A stretch of 64,000 nucleotides of DNA from Azolla caroliniana (taxonomy: Eukaryota; Polypodiophyta), in the NCBI GenBank assembly GCA_043228905.1, contig JBHGNT010000009.1, forward strand, positions 14,880,001 through 14,944,000. Reading direction: 5' to 3'. A model generated the notes under the pieces. That model saw only the letters and a program-made list of their open reading frames with translations. It had not been told where the DNA came from and did not search any database. Position 1 is the stretch's first letter, and each line of letters starts with the position of its first letter. Made by a program: the position numbers and the translations under genes. This document shows, piece after piece, positions 33,796 to 44,672 of this stretch.

Positions 33796-34940
33796 CTAAA
33801 AATCCCCTCGGGTTTCGCCGCTGAGGGCCTCGCGGTTACGCTCGTGGTTTGGTCGCATCGTTAGGAACTGGACCGAGTGACGCCCGTCCTGGCTCCTGAC
33901 TCTTGCATAGGTTGAACCGTTGTCCAGCACCTTGGTCTCCATCCGTGCCGCCGTGATATATGGCTCTCCTAGTATAATCGGATGCGAGGACATCTCCTGC
34001 ACGAAGAAGTGCTGGTCGATCTCGACATCGCCGATCTTCACCCGTACGTTCGGACAGGCCCCATGTAGTTCTTCTGTGGCGCGCGTTGCTGCCCGTATCT
34101 TTCAGCCGTGCTTGGTGTTGATCGGGCATTTACCCTTCTTGTAGAAATCCATGGACATTAGGTTGATTTCGGATCCATGGTCTACCAACGCCACTACCAG
34201 TTCCAGAACGTTGCCGATCCGTATAGGGGTTTCCGTAGTTGCCCTGGCCCAATGCGGCTTCGTGTAGTGGCTTCCCGCCAGCTCGTCTTCTAGGGCTTCA
34301 TCTTCCAGGTGCGTGGTCCGCACCTCCACCGGCTTCTCCGGTTTCGGCTCCATCGAGAGCCTCTTCCGCTTCACCAAGTCTACGATAGAGTCATGGAACT
34401 CCCTTTTTGCGATTCCCAACACCTCCCGCAATGACAACTCCACTTTGCTGTTGAGGATACGTTCCTCCAGGACCTTTCGCAGGTCTGTGGTCCTTTCGAT
34501 TTCGGTGCTCAACCGAAACCCCACCTGCTTCTTCCCATCCAGCGTGCCTGGGTTGCCGGCACCGGTCGGTTTTGGTCCGAACCGGGTCTCATACCTCTGC
34601 GGGGAACTGACCTCTTTGGCCTTTCTTGCCCGTTTGTCCTCCACTAGAACCTCGTAGTTCTGGCAAGCGGCCTCTACGAAGCCCGTTTTCTCTTCGACCG
34701 GATCGTCCCAACCGGTGACCTCCTGGACCCAATGTTCCGCGTGGTCCGCCTCTTCCTTCTTCAGCCGAACTCCGGAGAGGCCTTCTAGCACTAGCGGCCA
34801 GAATCCGGAGTCCTTCGCCCTCCCGGTCTCATCACCCCCGACCCGAATTCCCGCTGACACTGAGTAGTTAACGACTTCGACGTGCCGTGTCACGGCCTCT
34901 TCCATCAACCTCTTCATTTTGTCACGCCCCGTATTTAGTT
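33796..34940 (-). pseudogene. Gypsy C gag-protease linker and protease
   Basis: One 320-codon frame joins the zinc knuckle, linker and protease start without a stop (DKMKRLMEEAVTRH, YSVSAGIRVGGDE). This shows gag and protease were originally one frame. Protease: VALVDHGSEINLMSMDF near 34186, a TGA after NTKHG at 34102, then HFFVQEMSSHPIILGEPY and TYARVRSQDGRHSVQF. The DHG triplet is intact. Confidence 0.8.
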
Positions 34941-35895
34941 CTAGGGCTCTCCGGGTCTCGCTCGCGTGCACCCACCCGTTCCAGAGGTACACCACGTTGG
35001 TCCTTAGCGCATCGGCGAAATCCGCGCAATCCTTCCGAATGTGACCGATCGCGTCACACCACATGCACCGCTGCCCAGCCGGCGGCCCCCGGTCATGAGG
35101 TTGTTCGCTCCTGTCTCTCCGGGCTTGTGCGATCTGCAGGTCCTCCGGATGGGCCTCTGACCACGTCGTTCGATGCCGACCCTGAATCTGGCTAGATTCG
35201 GGTCTCTTCCTTCCTACCGGCCGTCACCGATACCAGCTCCTCGAGCCTTCTCCCTGGGACCGGCCCCGACCCCGACGAGCTTCCGTCGCTCCAATCGCGC
35301 CGTTTGTCGAAACGGCTGCAGACTTGTTTTACCACGGCCTAGTCTGCCGTCAGCCCTTCGTTCGTTTCCAATAGGGGACCCACCTTTTCCTTGTCGAGCG
35401 TGTCCACCGACTTGACAAACAGTAGTACTCAACTTGTTTCGAGCACCGTCCGGTCTAGCGTCGACAACCGTGCGAACCGTTTTTCGAACTCCTGGAGGAG
35501 CACCGACGTGTTCCTCCCCTTTCCGGGGCTTTCCACCCATGCCATGAAGTCCCGCCTCGACAACCGAAGCGAGTCGTCAAACCCGTACTTCTCGAGGAGC
35601 TGCAACTCGAACTCCTCCCAAGTCTGGCTTCTGGCCAACACCTCGAGCACCTCCGCGTGGATGCCCGGCATCACCACCCGAGGGAATCCGGACAGCCGCC
35701 TGTCCATCGGGATATCCCTCATGATCATTTCGGCCCGGTAAGCCTCCAAATAACTTGTGGCGTCTTTCCCTCCGAAGCGGCCTATAGAGCCGACGATCGA
35801 TTCAATGGCTTTGTCGAGGGTACCCGTCCCCTCACGAGCACTCACAGCCGGTCGATGGCCACCGCCATTGCCTCTGCTAGCTCCGATCCCCTCAT
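34941..35895 (-). pseudogene. Gypsy C gag
   Basis: Starts MRGSELAEAMA at 35895, then shifts frame into SIGRFGGKDATSYLEAYRAE, MPGIHAEVLEVLARSQ and VLLQEFEKRFARLS. The zinc knuckle MWCDAIGHIRKDC lies near 35055 with its first Cys just upstream. One early frameshift and one later shift break it. Confidence 0.8.
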
Positions 35896-35999
35896 CTTTC
35901 GACTCCTTTGCCGCCCTGTTCACGTCGGGTTCACCAAAGATGTCGCGTTGTTACGCGCGTGCGTGTAGAAGGGGTGGGATCACAGGGGTCTTGAACCGA

Positions 36000-36067
<68 letters not shown>

Positions 36068-36122
36068 TATATTATCGTCTTCGGAGGTCAAATATGACCT
36101 ATGAGACCAAAAATATTACATT

Positions 36123-39100
36123 TCACGTGATACGTGTGAAAGTGAGTAGTGACTCTCGATGTTCAAGAACTTTACCAATGAATGTTGCAATCGAGAGTGC
36201 ACATTGTGGTTGTGAAAGGAATTCATGCAAAGATTGGGCTCGATCGAAGAGATGTGGAAAGCATGGTCGAATATGATCAAAGGCAGAGCATTGTATCAAA
36301 GTGTGATACTCAGACTCGCGAACTTGTTTAGGGCAAAGTGTGCATAGCCGACCACTCTCATCACTTGTACCCCAACGCCCTGTTTCACATCGCAATGCAT
36401 GTGAGCTAAGTCGCATGGAAGCAATGGTTCGAATGGAAGATAACGGTATGGGCTCTAACATGTATGGATGTGTACGATTTCCCCGTTCCGCAAAGAATAT
36501 GGTTTTGTAGTTAGGTGCAACATGTGTAGTATAATGTGTGAAGCGTGAGCCTCCAAATTTGTCCCATGTCATGATACATTGGCGTTGCAAAAATGCCTCA
36601 TTTACAGAGGAATCTAATGATGCATCACGAAGCAAGTGTCTTGCATCCCATCTACCAAACCATTTTTCTATATCTTGCATCCAACTGGAACACAAAATTT
36701 TGCTTTTATGCGTCTTTTGGATCTTTTTGCTTGCTTCCCATGCAATTCTAGGAAGTCGATGTGAGGGACTTTTTTGAACCTTAAGCATGTATTCAACAAC
36801 CCTTTCCATGGCCATGATCTCAATGGGAAGCGATCCTGTCTCAAGGAGGAGGAGGGTGTAGGGCGTTTGTTTCTTAACTTGTAGAAACTTGGTAAGAAAA
36901 TGCTTTTGGACATTTTCAAACTCTTTCCACATAGATTTAGGGATGCTACCGCCCCATACTTCCACCCCATAGAGAAGAACCGGTGTCACCAAAGTGTCGA
37001 AAAGATATTTCTTGAAGACCCAACACTTAATATCTCCAAGATTGCATGTGTTCTCAAATGCATAGTATGCTCGCTTGCCCGCCTCTAAGCGGCGTGTAGC
37101 ACATTCATTCCATCTATGATTTGAAGGAACTTCAAGGCCAAGATATTTGAAGCTTTCCACACATTCAAGTGGCTCATTGTTGTACATAATGCATGGTTTA
37201 TCTCTTTTTTGGCTCTTCACAAGCATAATCTTTGTTTTAGAGCTATTGACACTTAATTTAGTATGCATGCAAAATTTTTCCAATGCCTTCATAAGCTTTT
37301 GTGCATCTCCTAAAGTATTTGCAAAAAGCACTACATCATCTGCATATAGCAAAAGCATAATCACAACATTCCCAATGGCAACTTCTGCAACACATTCTTC
37401 CTTTGCAAACTTGGTAACCATTTCTTCCAATTCATCAATGCATAGACCAAATAGTGTTGGTGAGAGTGGGCATCCTTGCTTAACACCAATAGTGCTTTTG
37501 AAAAAATTTGAAAGTTTATCTCTCATGTGCACACAACATATAACCTTCTCATAAATTCGGGAAATTGCAAGCATATATTCACTTGGCACCTCAAGTTCTT
37601 CCATTCGCCTCCAAAGATGCTCACGAGGTACCATATCAAAAGCTTTCTTGAAGTCTACAAAGCAACAATATAAACCTTTACCTCTAAGGCGACTTTCCTC
37701 CATTAATACTCGAAGGGTGATAAGGTGATCAATGGTGCTATGGTGTTTCCGAAAGCCAGCTTGTCCATAAGCTCTCTTACCACTTTTTTCAGCCCATACA
37801 CTTATCTTTGATTCCATTATACATCCAAATAGTTTTGCCATTAATGAGCCAACCATGATGGTTCGATAGTTGTTTACATTATTTATATCTCCACCTTTAT
37901 GTAAAGGTTTGATCCAATTTGTAGTCCAATCGTACGACATACCATGTTGCAATGCATCATTAAACATATCGCTTATCCATATATGTGCTTCCTTTCCCGT
38001 CCATTTGAGCATTTCAGCCTTTATACATTGAAGATCGCTTGCCTTTCGAGAGGCCAATTTCTTAAGTCCTATGCATATATCTTCAATTGTAAAGAAGGGA
38101 GGCATATGTGAAAGAGAACCATAACACATCATCTTTCCGGAAAGAGATAACTCATATAAATTCTTACAATGCATAGACAAGTCGTGAAGAGTTAAGTCAC
38201 CATAACTCTCAACACGTTTTCCCTTTAGATTTCCCCAAAATTTAGCACATGCATGTGCTTTCTCTTGCGTTTGGATAAATTGTTGAGTAACTTCCCATAT
38301 TCTTCTCTTTCTTTGAATAAGCCTTTTATACTCATGCAAATGCTTTTGGTAATTCTCTTTATCCTTAACTACATCCAAAACCATAAGGCACTTTCGAGCT
38401 TCATGACATTCTTTATCAAACCATTTTTTCCTAAGTTTCTTGGTGCATTTCCAAGATGTGCGGTTGGTCGAAAAACATTTGTTTGTACATGAGAGAATGA
38501 CTTTCTTGAAAGCTTCCCATTTGCATTCTAGTGTGGCACCATGTTGTATCTTTGTCATTTGTAACATATCCTCAACCATCTTGGAGTACATGGGTGCTCG
38601 CTTAAGGTTCATGCTCAAGTGCGGTTGTTTATTATCTTCAATAGCCTTCTCACAATCAAACCTATGCATACATTTGAGATCAATACATAAAGGCCTATGA
38701 TCGGATTCCGGTGTCCATTCACCAAGTGAGAATTTATGTATACGATCCAAAATACCTTCGGAAAGTAGCACATAATCAATCACACTATTTCCGTTGTGTT
38801 TTCTACATGTAAAACCATTAGTGTTGGGCCATAAGGAAATACCATTTGCAATAAGCAATCCGGTACTATTGCACATTTGTAGGAGTAACTTCCCAAATTG
38901 GTCTGGATCTTTTTCATCGCTAGAAGAGCGGTTATACATTTGCATATCCTCTTGCATCCTTGAGATATGTGGCATGAAAGATTCTTGTGAATCAAGTTGG
39001 AAACTTCTTGTACGAGCATTCATGTCACCAAAGACAATAACTTCCCCTTTGGATTTGAAATAAGAAATATCATCTTCTAGATTGGCAAACGGTTGATCTT

Positions 39101-39498
39101 TATCCAAACAAGCATAAAAGTTAGAATCTTGATGAGGAATGTAACATCCAACTACAAAAGTGGGCAAATAATTAGGTGCTTCTATTTTGAGCCATATGTA
39201 GCATTTATTTTCATCATTTTTTTATGATTGACACATATTTCTCTATTTCCTTCTTAATCAAACATGCCACCCCTCCTTGTCCTCTTCTTTGTCTTGGATT
39301 TTTCTTCCATATCAAAGAGTGTACATTATAGTTTCCTAAACCTTGAATCCTTTGAGTATCATGCTCCCATGTTTCAACAAGAAGTGTGATATCCGAGTCA
39401 TCGGTGAACTCCTCTATGCCAAATCCTGCATTCCATGGGTATCCATTGCAATTCCAAAAGCATAGTCGTAAAAGTCGTGGGTTAGTCTCATAGATCAC
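36123..39498 (-). CDS. LINE ORF2: endonuclease-reverse transcriptase, one frameshift
   Basis: The APE-type endonuclease begins LCFWNCNGYPW (catalytic Asn), then LLVETWE (Glu), GDMNARTRSF near 39020, and SDHRPLCIDL near 38700. RT follows: WIKPLHKGGDINNVNNYR near 37910, FVDFKKAFDMVPREHLW near 37660, GVKQGCPLSPTLFG near 37490, and catalytic LLLYADDVVLFA near 37350. The C-terminus has a CTLCPKQ...H...C zinc motif near 36340. A frameshift at a T run near 39215-39225 separates the first 94 codons from the 1014-codon remainder; otherwise the frame is open. It makes the nicking and target-primed copying enzyme. Confidence 0.9.
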
Positions 39499-39504
39499 GT
39501 GTCC

Positions 39505-40059
39505 CTATTTGCCTACATTGCCATCTTTAGGCACATCCTTAACCTTGTTTTTCAATCTTTCTTCATATGCTTTACGACGAGCATTTTGTTGTGAGATAGT
39601 GCGATCTTCACTCACAAAGCATTGTGTACCTTTGAGGTATACCCAACTATTTTCGAGTATGATCCGCCGCTTTGTATCATCTGTCATTGTGCATACAATA
39701 GGCCTTTCTCCGGAGCGAGTAACACCATGTTTCCCAACTCGGTGTGCCCCATATACATTCACATCTGACATCCCATAATGCATGCTAAAAAATTCACCAA
39801 TGGCCTTTCCAAGGGATGCGGGTGTTTCAATACTCTCTTCTTTAATCCCACTGACAACAATGTTCTTTGATCGTCGTTCACGTTCTTTCAATTCTCGAAC
39901 ATCTATGTTTTCTATATTCTTCTCTTGATACATCACATGCATATTAGATGAGTTTGATAGCATATCCCCACCACATACATCGGCCCATGACTTCGTTGTA
40001 CATACATTTTTCATCTCACTTACATCCCGCCTCATCCACTTACATCCCGCTTCATGCAT
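39505..40059 (-). CDS. LINE ORF1 (nucleic-acid-binding protein), 5'-truncated
   Basis: Starts MHEAGCKWMRRDVSEMK as preserved. A charged coiled stretch (DVRELKERERRSKN) leads into an RRM-like or L1 ORF1-like fold: NIVVSGIKEES, VYGAHRVGKHG, RPIVCTMTDDTKRRIIL. The basic tail is ARRKAYEERLKNKVKD. It ends VGK then TAG, and ORF2 follows in the same frame six codons later. The length (about 184 codons) is short for an intact plant LINE ORF1. Confidence 0.75.
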   Translation of the reverse strand: MHEAGCKWMRRDVSEMKNVCTTKSWADVCGGDMLSNSSNMHVMYQEKNIENIDVRELKERERRSKNIVVSGIKEESIETPASLGKAIGEFFSMHYGMSDVNVYGAHRVGKHGVTRSGERPIVCTMTDDTKRRIILENSWVYLKGTQCFVSEDRTISQQNARRKAYEERLKNKVKDVPKDGNVGK

Positions 40060-40061
40060 AT

Positions 40062-40118
<57 letters not shown>

Positions 40119-40725
40119 AGATATGCGAAGCGAGAAGGAGAGATATAGAACGTAACACTTGATTTCAATAACAAGAGATTACAACGACAAGAGAATACAA
40201 GGGGGTTACAAGAGAATATGACTCTTACGGTTACAACCGACGAGGCGGCGATGGACCCGACACAAGGATCCTACTCACACACATAGACAGCGAGTCGACT
40301 CCTAGAAAAAACAAAGGGGGGGGGGGAGAGCCTCTGTTGGAAGCGCACGGGTTGTCCACAAATTAGAGGCAGCGAGCTCCCGACCCACAAAGACCGACGG
40401 CCGGAGGAGAAGAGAGAGCTCGACACTCAGATTTGTAGCAACACTTCGTCCTCCCTAGCGCGCGATACTTGCTCCTTCCTCCTCTCCCTCCTTAAATAGT
40501 TCCCCAAAAGGGGGTGCCCCCCCTTTTCCTTAGCCAAACTGCTTTATTCCCTGTCCCTATCGATAGAGATACGCACAAAATCCCCTAATAAATGTGCACT
40601 ACCTAGTATTTACACCAGTCGCCCTAATTACGAATATATCAATCCTCGCATCCACCCGTGTAAGAGCAGGTTCATGCGCCTTTTTCTTCGATTCCGCCTA
40701 TGGCCGGTTTTCTTCACGACACCGG

Positions 40726-41312
40726 TCCGCCCACAACGTGTAAGGTATGGCGCCATGGTCAATTCCCGACCTGCCCTTCACACACTCGCACCAACGCCTT
40801 CACGATTGGGCCGTACCCTCGTTCTACCTTCCCGTTCGCCTTTGGGTTGTATGCCCTAGTGTGGGAGAGGTTGACCCCTAACCGGTTGAACAGTTCTTCG
40901 GCTTCCTACGCATCCAGCTCCCCCCGATCTACCATGATCTTTCCTACGCACCTGTACCGGCACACCACCTCCTCAGTCAAGAATCGGCACACCGCCACGG
41001 TCATCTTCTTCTGTAGTACACGACCCTCTACTTGGTTCGTTAAATCTTCTCGCGCCAATACTAGGTACCGCATCTGTCCTACCCCCATCGACATCGTCAC
41101 CAAATCTACCATCCACTTGAAATGGACGGTTGGGGGGTAGGTCGAGTGCAACTCGTCTCGATGCCGGATCGTGGAGTGCATTTAGCAGCTCTCCCACGTC
41201 GTCACGAACCGGTGCGCATCCCGGTATAGCCCCGACCACCAATACTTCTCCTTTAGCTTCTCAAATGTGGCCCAAGTCCCGCGGTGACTGGCCCAAGGAC
41301 TCTCATGGTATG
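40726..41312 (-). pseudogene. Gypsy B integrase core, between insertions C and D
   Basis: Contains WATFEKLKEKYWW, a damaged CESC (now WESC*), WMVDLVTMSMGVGQMRYLV, IMVDRGELDA and NGKVERG-type text near 40835. It ends at the copy C target site (in the ADRTTHS-coding stretch) and at the copy D target site (in the LLVAYHES-coding stretch). Three stops are present. Confidence 0.85.
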
Positions 41313-41907
41313 CCGCTGTCGTGAAGATTTTCGGCAATAGTGTGAAACTTGTAATGAACATATGACATCGAGTGTGGTTCTTCTCACGAAATATAAAACA
41401 ATAATAGTAAAGATACTATTTTAAATAAGTTTAATATCTTGGTACAAAAAGATGGAGGTCTTGAAGAGCTTCTGAATGTACTTTACTACGTCGGAAACAG
41501 ACATCTAAATGTCAAGTTATGTGGGTATGAAGTTTGTAAAGAAGAAGAGAAGAATATGTGATATCCCACATAGATAGGACAAATAAGGAACCCACCATAT
41601 ATAATGCAGAGCAAAAGCTATTATCTTTATGTCCATGTGTGGAGCATAGAAAGGTTAAGTTATATGACTTAACGAATGGATGTAGCCAAATGCATATAAT
41701 TATGTGTTTTGGACGAATCCGGCAACGACAACCGACGACGGTGTCCGACGATGGCGACTGACGGTGACCGGTGGGATTCGGCATCCGACATCACCCGGCG
41801 ACCGCGACCGACGGAGCCGACGAGATGACGACCGGACGGAGAAATGCCTTGTAAAAATACATTAATAATAAAAAACATATATGTATGTGTATATTCAAAA
41901 GGAGTGC

Positions 41908-41980
41908 AAGGAAAGACTTGATCCTTGCACCTGCACCTCCACATTGAGAGTCTATAGACTTACCACTAGGCTATATCATT
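41908..41980 (-). repeat. tRNA-like SINE head in the gypsy D 5' LTR
   Basis: On the minus strand it reads GATATAGCCTAGTGGTAAG (A box), then GGAGGTGCAGGTGCAAGGATC (B-box-like). The same element is in the 3' LTR at 48828-48898, so it was present before insertion. Confidence 0.55.
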
Positions 41981-42055
41981 TCTTTAGAAATGTTTTTCGT
42001 GTCATTATAGTTTTACATGTAAATTCTCATATTAGAGCTTAATTGAGTGGGATGT

Positions 42056-42161
42056 GATGCATGAGCGCCAAATGGCAAACATGCATCACATGCATTCCAT
42101 GCATTGTATGCATGTCTTGTACCCTCACATGCATCATATGCATGGGTGCATCTATAAAAGG
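42056..42161 (+). promoter_or_regulatory. RY-motif array and TATA box, gypsy D 5' LTR
   Basis: Seven copies of ATGCAT, several spaced nine bases apart, end about 8 bp before CTATAAAAGG. CATGCA is the core of the RY/Sph element bound by plant B3-domain factors (ABI3/FUS3/LEC2 type). Regulation by such factors is inference. Confidence 0.6.
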
Positions 42162-42467
42162 ATGGATGAAAAGGATCAAAGGAATGTTATGTTTTGATTC
42201 AAGAATTTAAGAAGAAGTAAAATTCGTTCTCCAATTGATGATATATCTTGTCTCTTGAATCTAAAGTTAAAAGTTCGATCTTATCTCTCTTATTCTCTCT
42301 CTCTCTCTCTCGCCATCTCAATCTCTCTCCCTCAAACTATCTTAAATCCTTTCTCGCTAAAGCTAGTGGGTGCTTCGAGTCCTTCTGGTCCAGAACCTCA
42401 GCGGTTCCGCCTCACGATCCGCACATAGAGACGGATCTTCACGACATAATTAAGTGGTGAACCCGAC

Positions 42468-43490
42468 GTGAAAGAGGCGGCAGGAAGGATCAAATCGAGG
42501 ATCAACCGATACTTGGAGATGGCGTCCTCAAGCAATCAAGTGGGAGACTTTAAAAGGATGATGATGCTCGTCGAACAAATGATGAGATCTCGAGACAACG
42601 ATGCGAGCGTGGAAAAGGCCGTCGACCGTGTCGTGGAGCTCGAGGGTCAATTCAACGGAAGGAACATTACGAAGTTCCTTGATGCATACAAAAGGGAGAT
42701 GAATCAAAGGGACGTGTCTGAAGCACAACAAATCACAAGTTTCAAGAGAGTGGTCGCCAACAACATCGAAAGGCGCATCATTGAACTTCAAGAAGGGAAG
42801 ACAACATGGAAAATGATATTAGCGGAATTTGCGATGGAAAATTTGTTAAGGATGACTCAACATGCCTTGATGAAGTGGATAGAAAAGAAGAATAAGAAGA
42901 TGAACGCTTCGAGGGTGTACGATGAATTCGACCAAATGTTTCGTTGTCTCTCCGCCACAGACCAAGTGCTACTTGAGGAGGACAAAAATTTGTACTTCCT
43001 AAAGGTTGTGGATATGAAGGATAGACAAGAATTGGGGACTCTTCTCGAAGACGATACCCAAGCAAATGGGCTTGTAGCGGACTGGATCGCGGTGAAGCGG
43101 GCGTGCAATAGGCTCGACAAGCGTTGCCAATGGGTTGATGACATCGACTTGACGGGATTGACTGTCACGGAGAAAGCAAGACCGCCGAAAGTAGTTGAGG
43201 TGCCAAACCAAAGTAACGTGGAAGAAAAGAAGATTGGTGATGACATCATCGAAGAACTGGCGAAGAAGTTTGAGGCGGTCACACTAGCCAACATGAATCG
43301 TCGGGGCCCCAAAGGAAAAGAACCCTTTAGATGTGTGTGGTGCGATAACATGGACCACATGAGAAGGGATTGCGCGAGCCTTCGAGATGCCATTCGACAA
43401 AATATTGTGTACATAGATGACAACATGATCTGCTCGAGCAAGACTAGAATACCCCTACGGGTGAATTTTGGAAGAGGAGGAATGAAGTAA
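42468..43490 (+). CDS. Gypsy D gag (nucleocapsid knuckle intact)
   Basis: A 340-codon open frame; the likely start is the ATG of MASSSNQVGDFKRMM at 42519. Text matches copies A-C: LEGQFNGRNITKFLDAYKRE, ASRVYDEFDQMFRCL, LYFLKVVDMKDRQELG and the knuckle CVWCDNMDHMRRDC near 43330 (all ligands present). A TAA at 43488-43490 follows GGMK. In copy C the same point reads through into the protease linker, so this stop is a secondary mutation and gag-protease was one frame. Confidence 0.85.
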   Translation: MKEAAGRIKSRINRYLEMASSSNQVGDFKRMMMLVEQMMRSRDNDASVEKAVDRVVELEGQFNGRNITKFLDAYKREMNQRDVSEAQQITSFKRVVANNIERRIIELQEGKTTWKMILAEFAMENLLRMTQHALMKWIEKKNKKMNASRVYDEFDQMFRCLSATDQVLLEEDKNLYFLKVVDMKDRQELGTLLEDDTQANGLVADWIAVKRACNRLDKRCQWVDDIDLTGLTVTEKARPPKVVEVPNQSNVEEKKIGDDIIEELAKKFEAVTLANMNRRGPKGKEPFRCVWCDNMDHMRRDCASLRDAIRQNIVYIDDNMICSSKTRIPLRVNFGRGGMK

Positions 43491-43493
43491 GCT

Positions 43494-44672
43494 ATGGAGG
43501 ATGCCGATGCGACTCATGTGGATGCGATGCACTATGCTGCGTCGGCCGGAATAAGAATCGGGAAAGACAAGACTGAAGTTGCTAGAGCGGGAGAAAAGTT
43601 TTGGACTTCCGTTCTCGAATATGAGAAGAAGGGAAAAGTCACTTCGAACGAAGTAGAGCTTGCGGATCGAAGTGTACAAAGTATAACCGGATGGTCGGAT
43701 CCGGTGGATGACAACACCATACTCACGGAGGTGATGTGCGACAATCACGACGTGTTCGTCGAAGAAAAGAGAAAAAGAATAGAAGAGCAAGGCCCATCAA
43801 AAAGATATGAAACAAGGAACGCGAAAAAGAAGGAAGATGCGGAGACAAGTCGATCTTTACAAATGGAGGAAGGAGACGCTAGCCGAAAAGTGGAGTCGAG
43901 CAAACGAGTCGAAGAAATTGTTCGGCCTGTGAAGATTGGTGTCGAAGACCTTGCTCAAAAGACAAGGACTATGCCTACCTATAAGCTAAGGTCAGACATA
44001 GAGCAAATGACAGACCTAAAGAAGATTCTCGAGGAACGCGTTCTTGACAGCCACGTGACCTTGTCCTTGAGGGAATTACTCAGCATTACGAAGAAGGAGT
44101 TCCACGACACGATCATGGACCTTGTTAAGTGAAAAAGGCAACAATCGGACGAAGACGAAGAAAAGCCACTAAAAGCGAAAGCAAATGCCATAACGATGGC
44201 AAGAGAAGAAGTCGATGAAGAAATGGTGGACAACCACTATACTCGACCTCATTGGGCACGAGCGACAACGGAGACGCCGGTGAAGATCGGGGAGAAGAAA
44301 GAGACCGTGGTAGCCTTGATCGACCACGGTTCGGAGATCAACCTCATGTCAACCGACTTCTACAAAAAAGGAAGATGGCCGATCAATACAAATCATGGAT
44401 GGAAGATTCGTGCGACAACAAAGACTACAGAGGATTTGTATGGAGCTTGTCCCAATGTTAAAGTCACGATTGGGGATGTGGGGATGGATCAACTCTTCTT
44501 CGTGCAAGAATCGACGTCACATCCTATCATCCTAGGACAACCGTATATCACATCATCTCGGATGGAAACCAAAGTGTTCGACAATGGTGCGGCATTTGCT
44601 CGAATAAAGAGTCTTGACAACCAACGATTTGTTCAATTCCTAATGGTGCGAGCTAATCATGAAAGGAATTGA
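43494..44672 (+). pseudogene. Gypsy D linker and aspartic protease
   Basis: The linker (YAASAGIRIGKDK, YKLRSDIEQMTDLKKILEE) ends with a TGA at 44130 after DLVK. The protease then runs from 44196: VALIDHGSEINLMSTDFYKK near 44310, FFVQESTSHPIILGQPYITS and FARIKSLDNQRFVQF. The catalytic triplet is again DHG. Confidence 0.8.

Larger units (their letters stand above)
36034..40062 (-). mobile_element. LINE with a tetranucleotide tail, inserted in the gypsy C LTR
   Basis: A two-ORF non-LTR retrotransposon on the minus strand. ORF1 is at 39505-40059 and ORF2 at 36123-39498. The 3' end is not poly(A) but about eight copies of TATC (read on the minus strand) at 36034-36067. The 5' end sits directly on the (GA)n repeat, and ORF1 looks 5'-truncated. 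Target duplications cannot be read because the target is a microsatellite. Confidence 0.88.
29600..40721 (-). mobile_element. Ty3/gypsy copy C, inserted in copy B, carrying a LINE
   Basis: LTRs are 29600-30340 (3') and 35941-40721 (5', interrupted by the LINE at 36034-40062). The duplication CCGG lies at 29596-29599 and 40722-40725. The purine tract TTTGGTGGGGGTGGA precedes the 3' LTR, and TTTGGTGAACCCGACGTG follows the 5' LTR. It has the longest uninterrupted coding frames of the lineage here (522, 418 and 320 codons), so it looks younger than A and B, but integrase has a deletion. Confidence 0.92.
35941..40721 (-). repeat. 5' LTR of gypsy C, split by the LINE
   Basis: LTR sequence occupies 35941-36033 and 40063-40721. 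The break falls inside the (GA)n microsatellite. Away from the LINE it matches the 3' LTR (GATTTGTAGATA, the AACACTTGATTTCAATAACA block and the run to TTTTCTTCACGACA). Confidence 0.9.
41317..42446 (+). repeat. 5' LTR of gypsy D
   Basis: Starts TGTCGTGAAGATTTTCGGCA and ends TCTTCACGACA. It holds a tRNA-like stretch (minus strand, 41908-41980), an array of seven ATGCAT hexamers at 42057-42145, and a TATA box CTATAAAAGG at 42152-42161. A (CT)n run lies near 42296. Confidence 0.92.
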
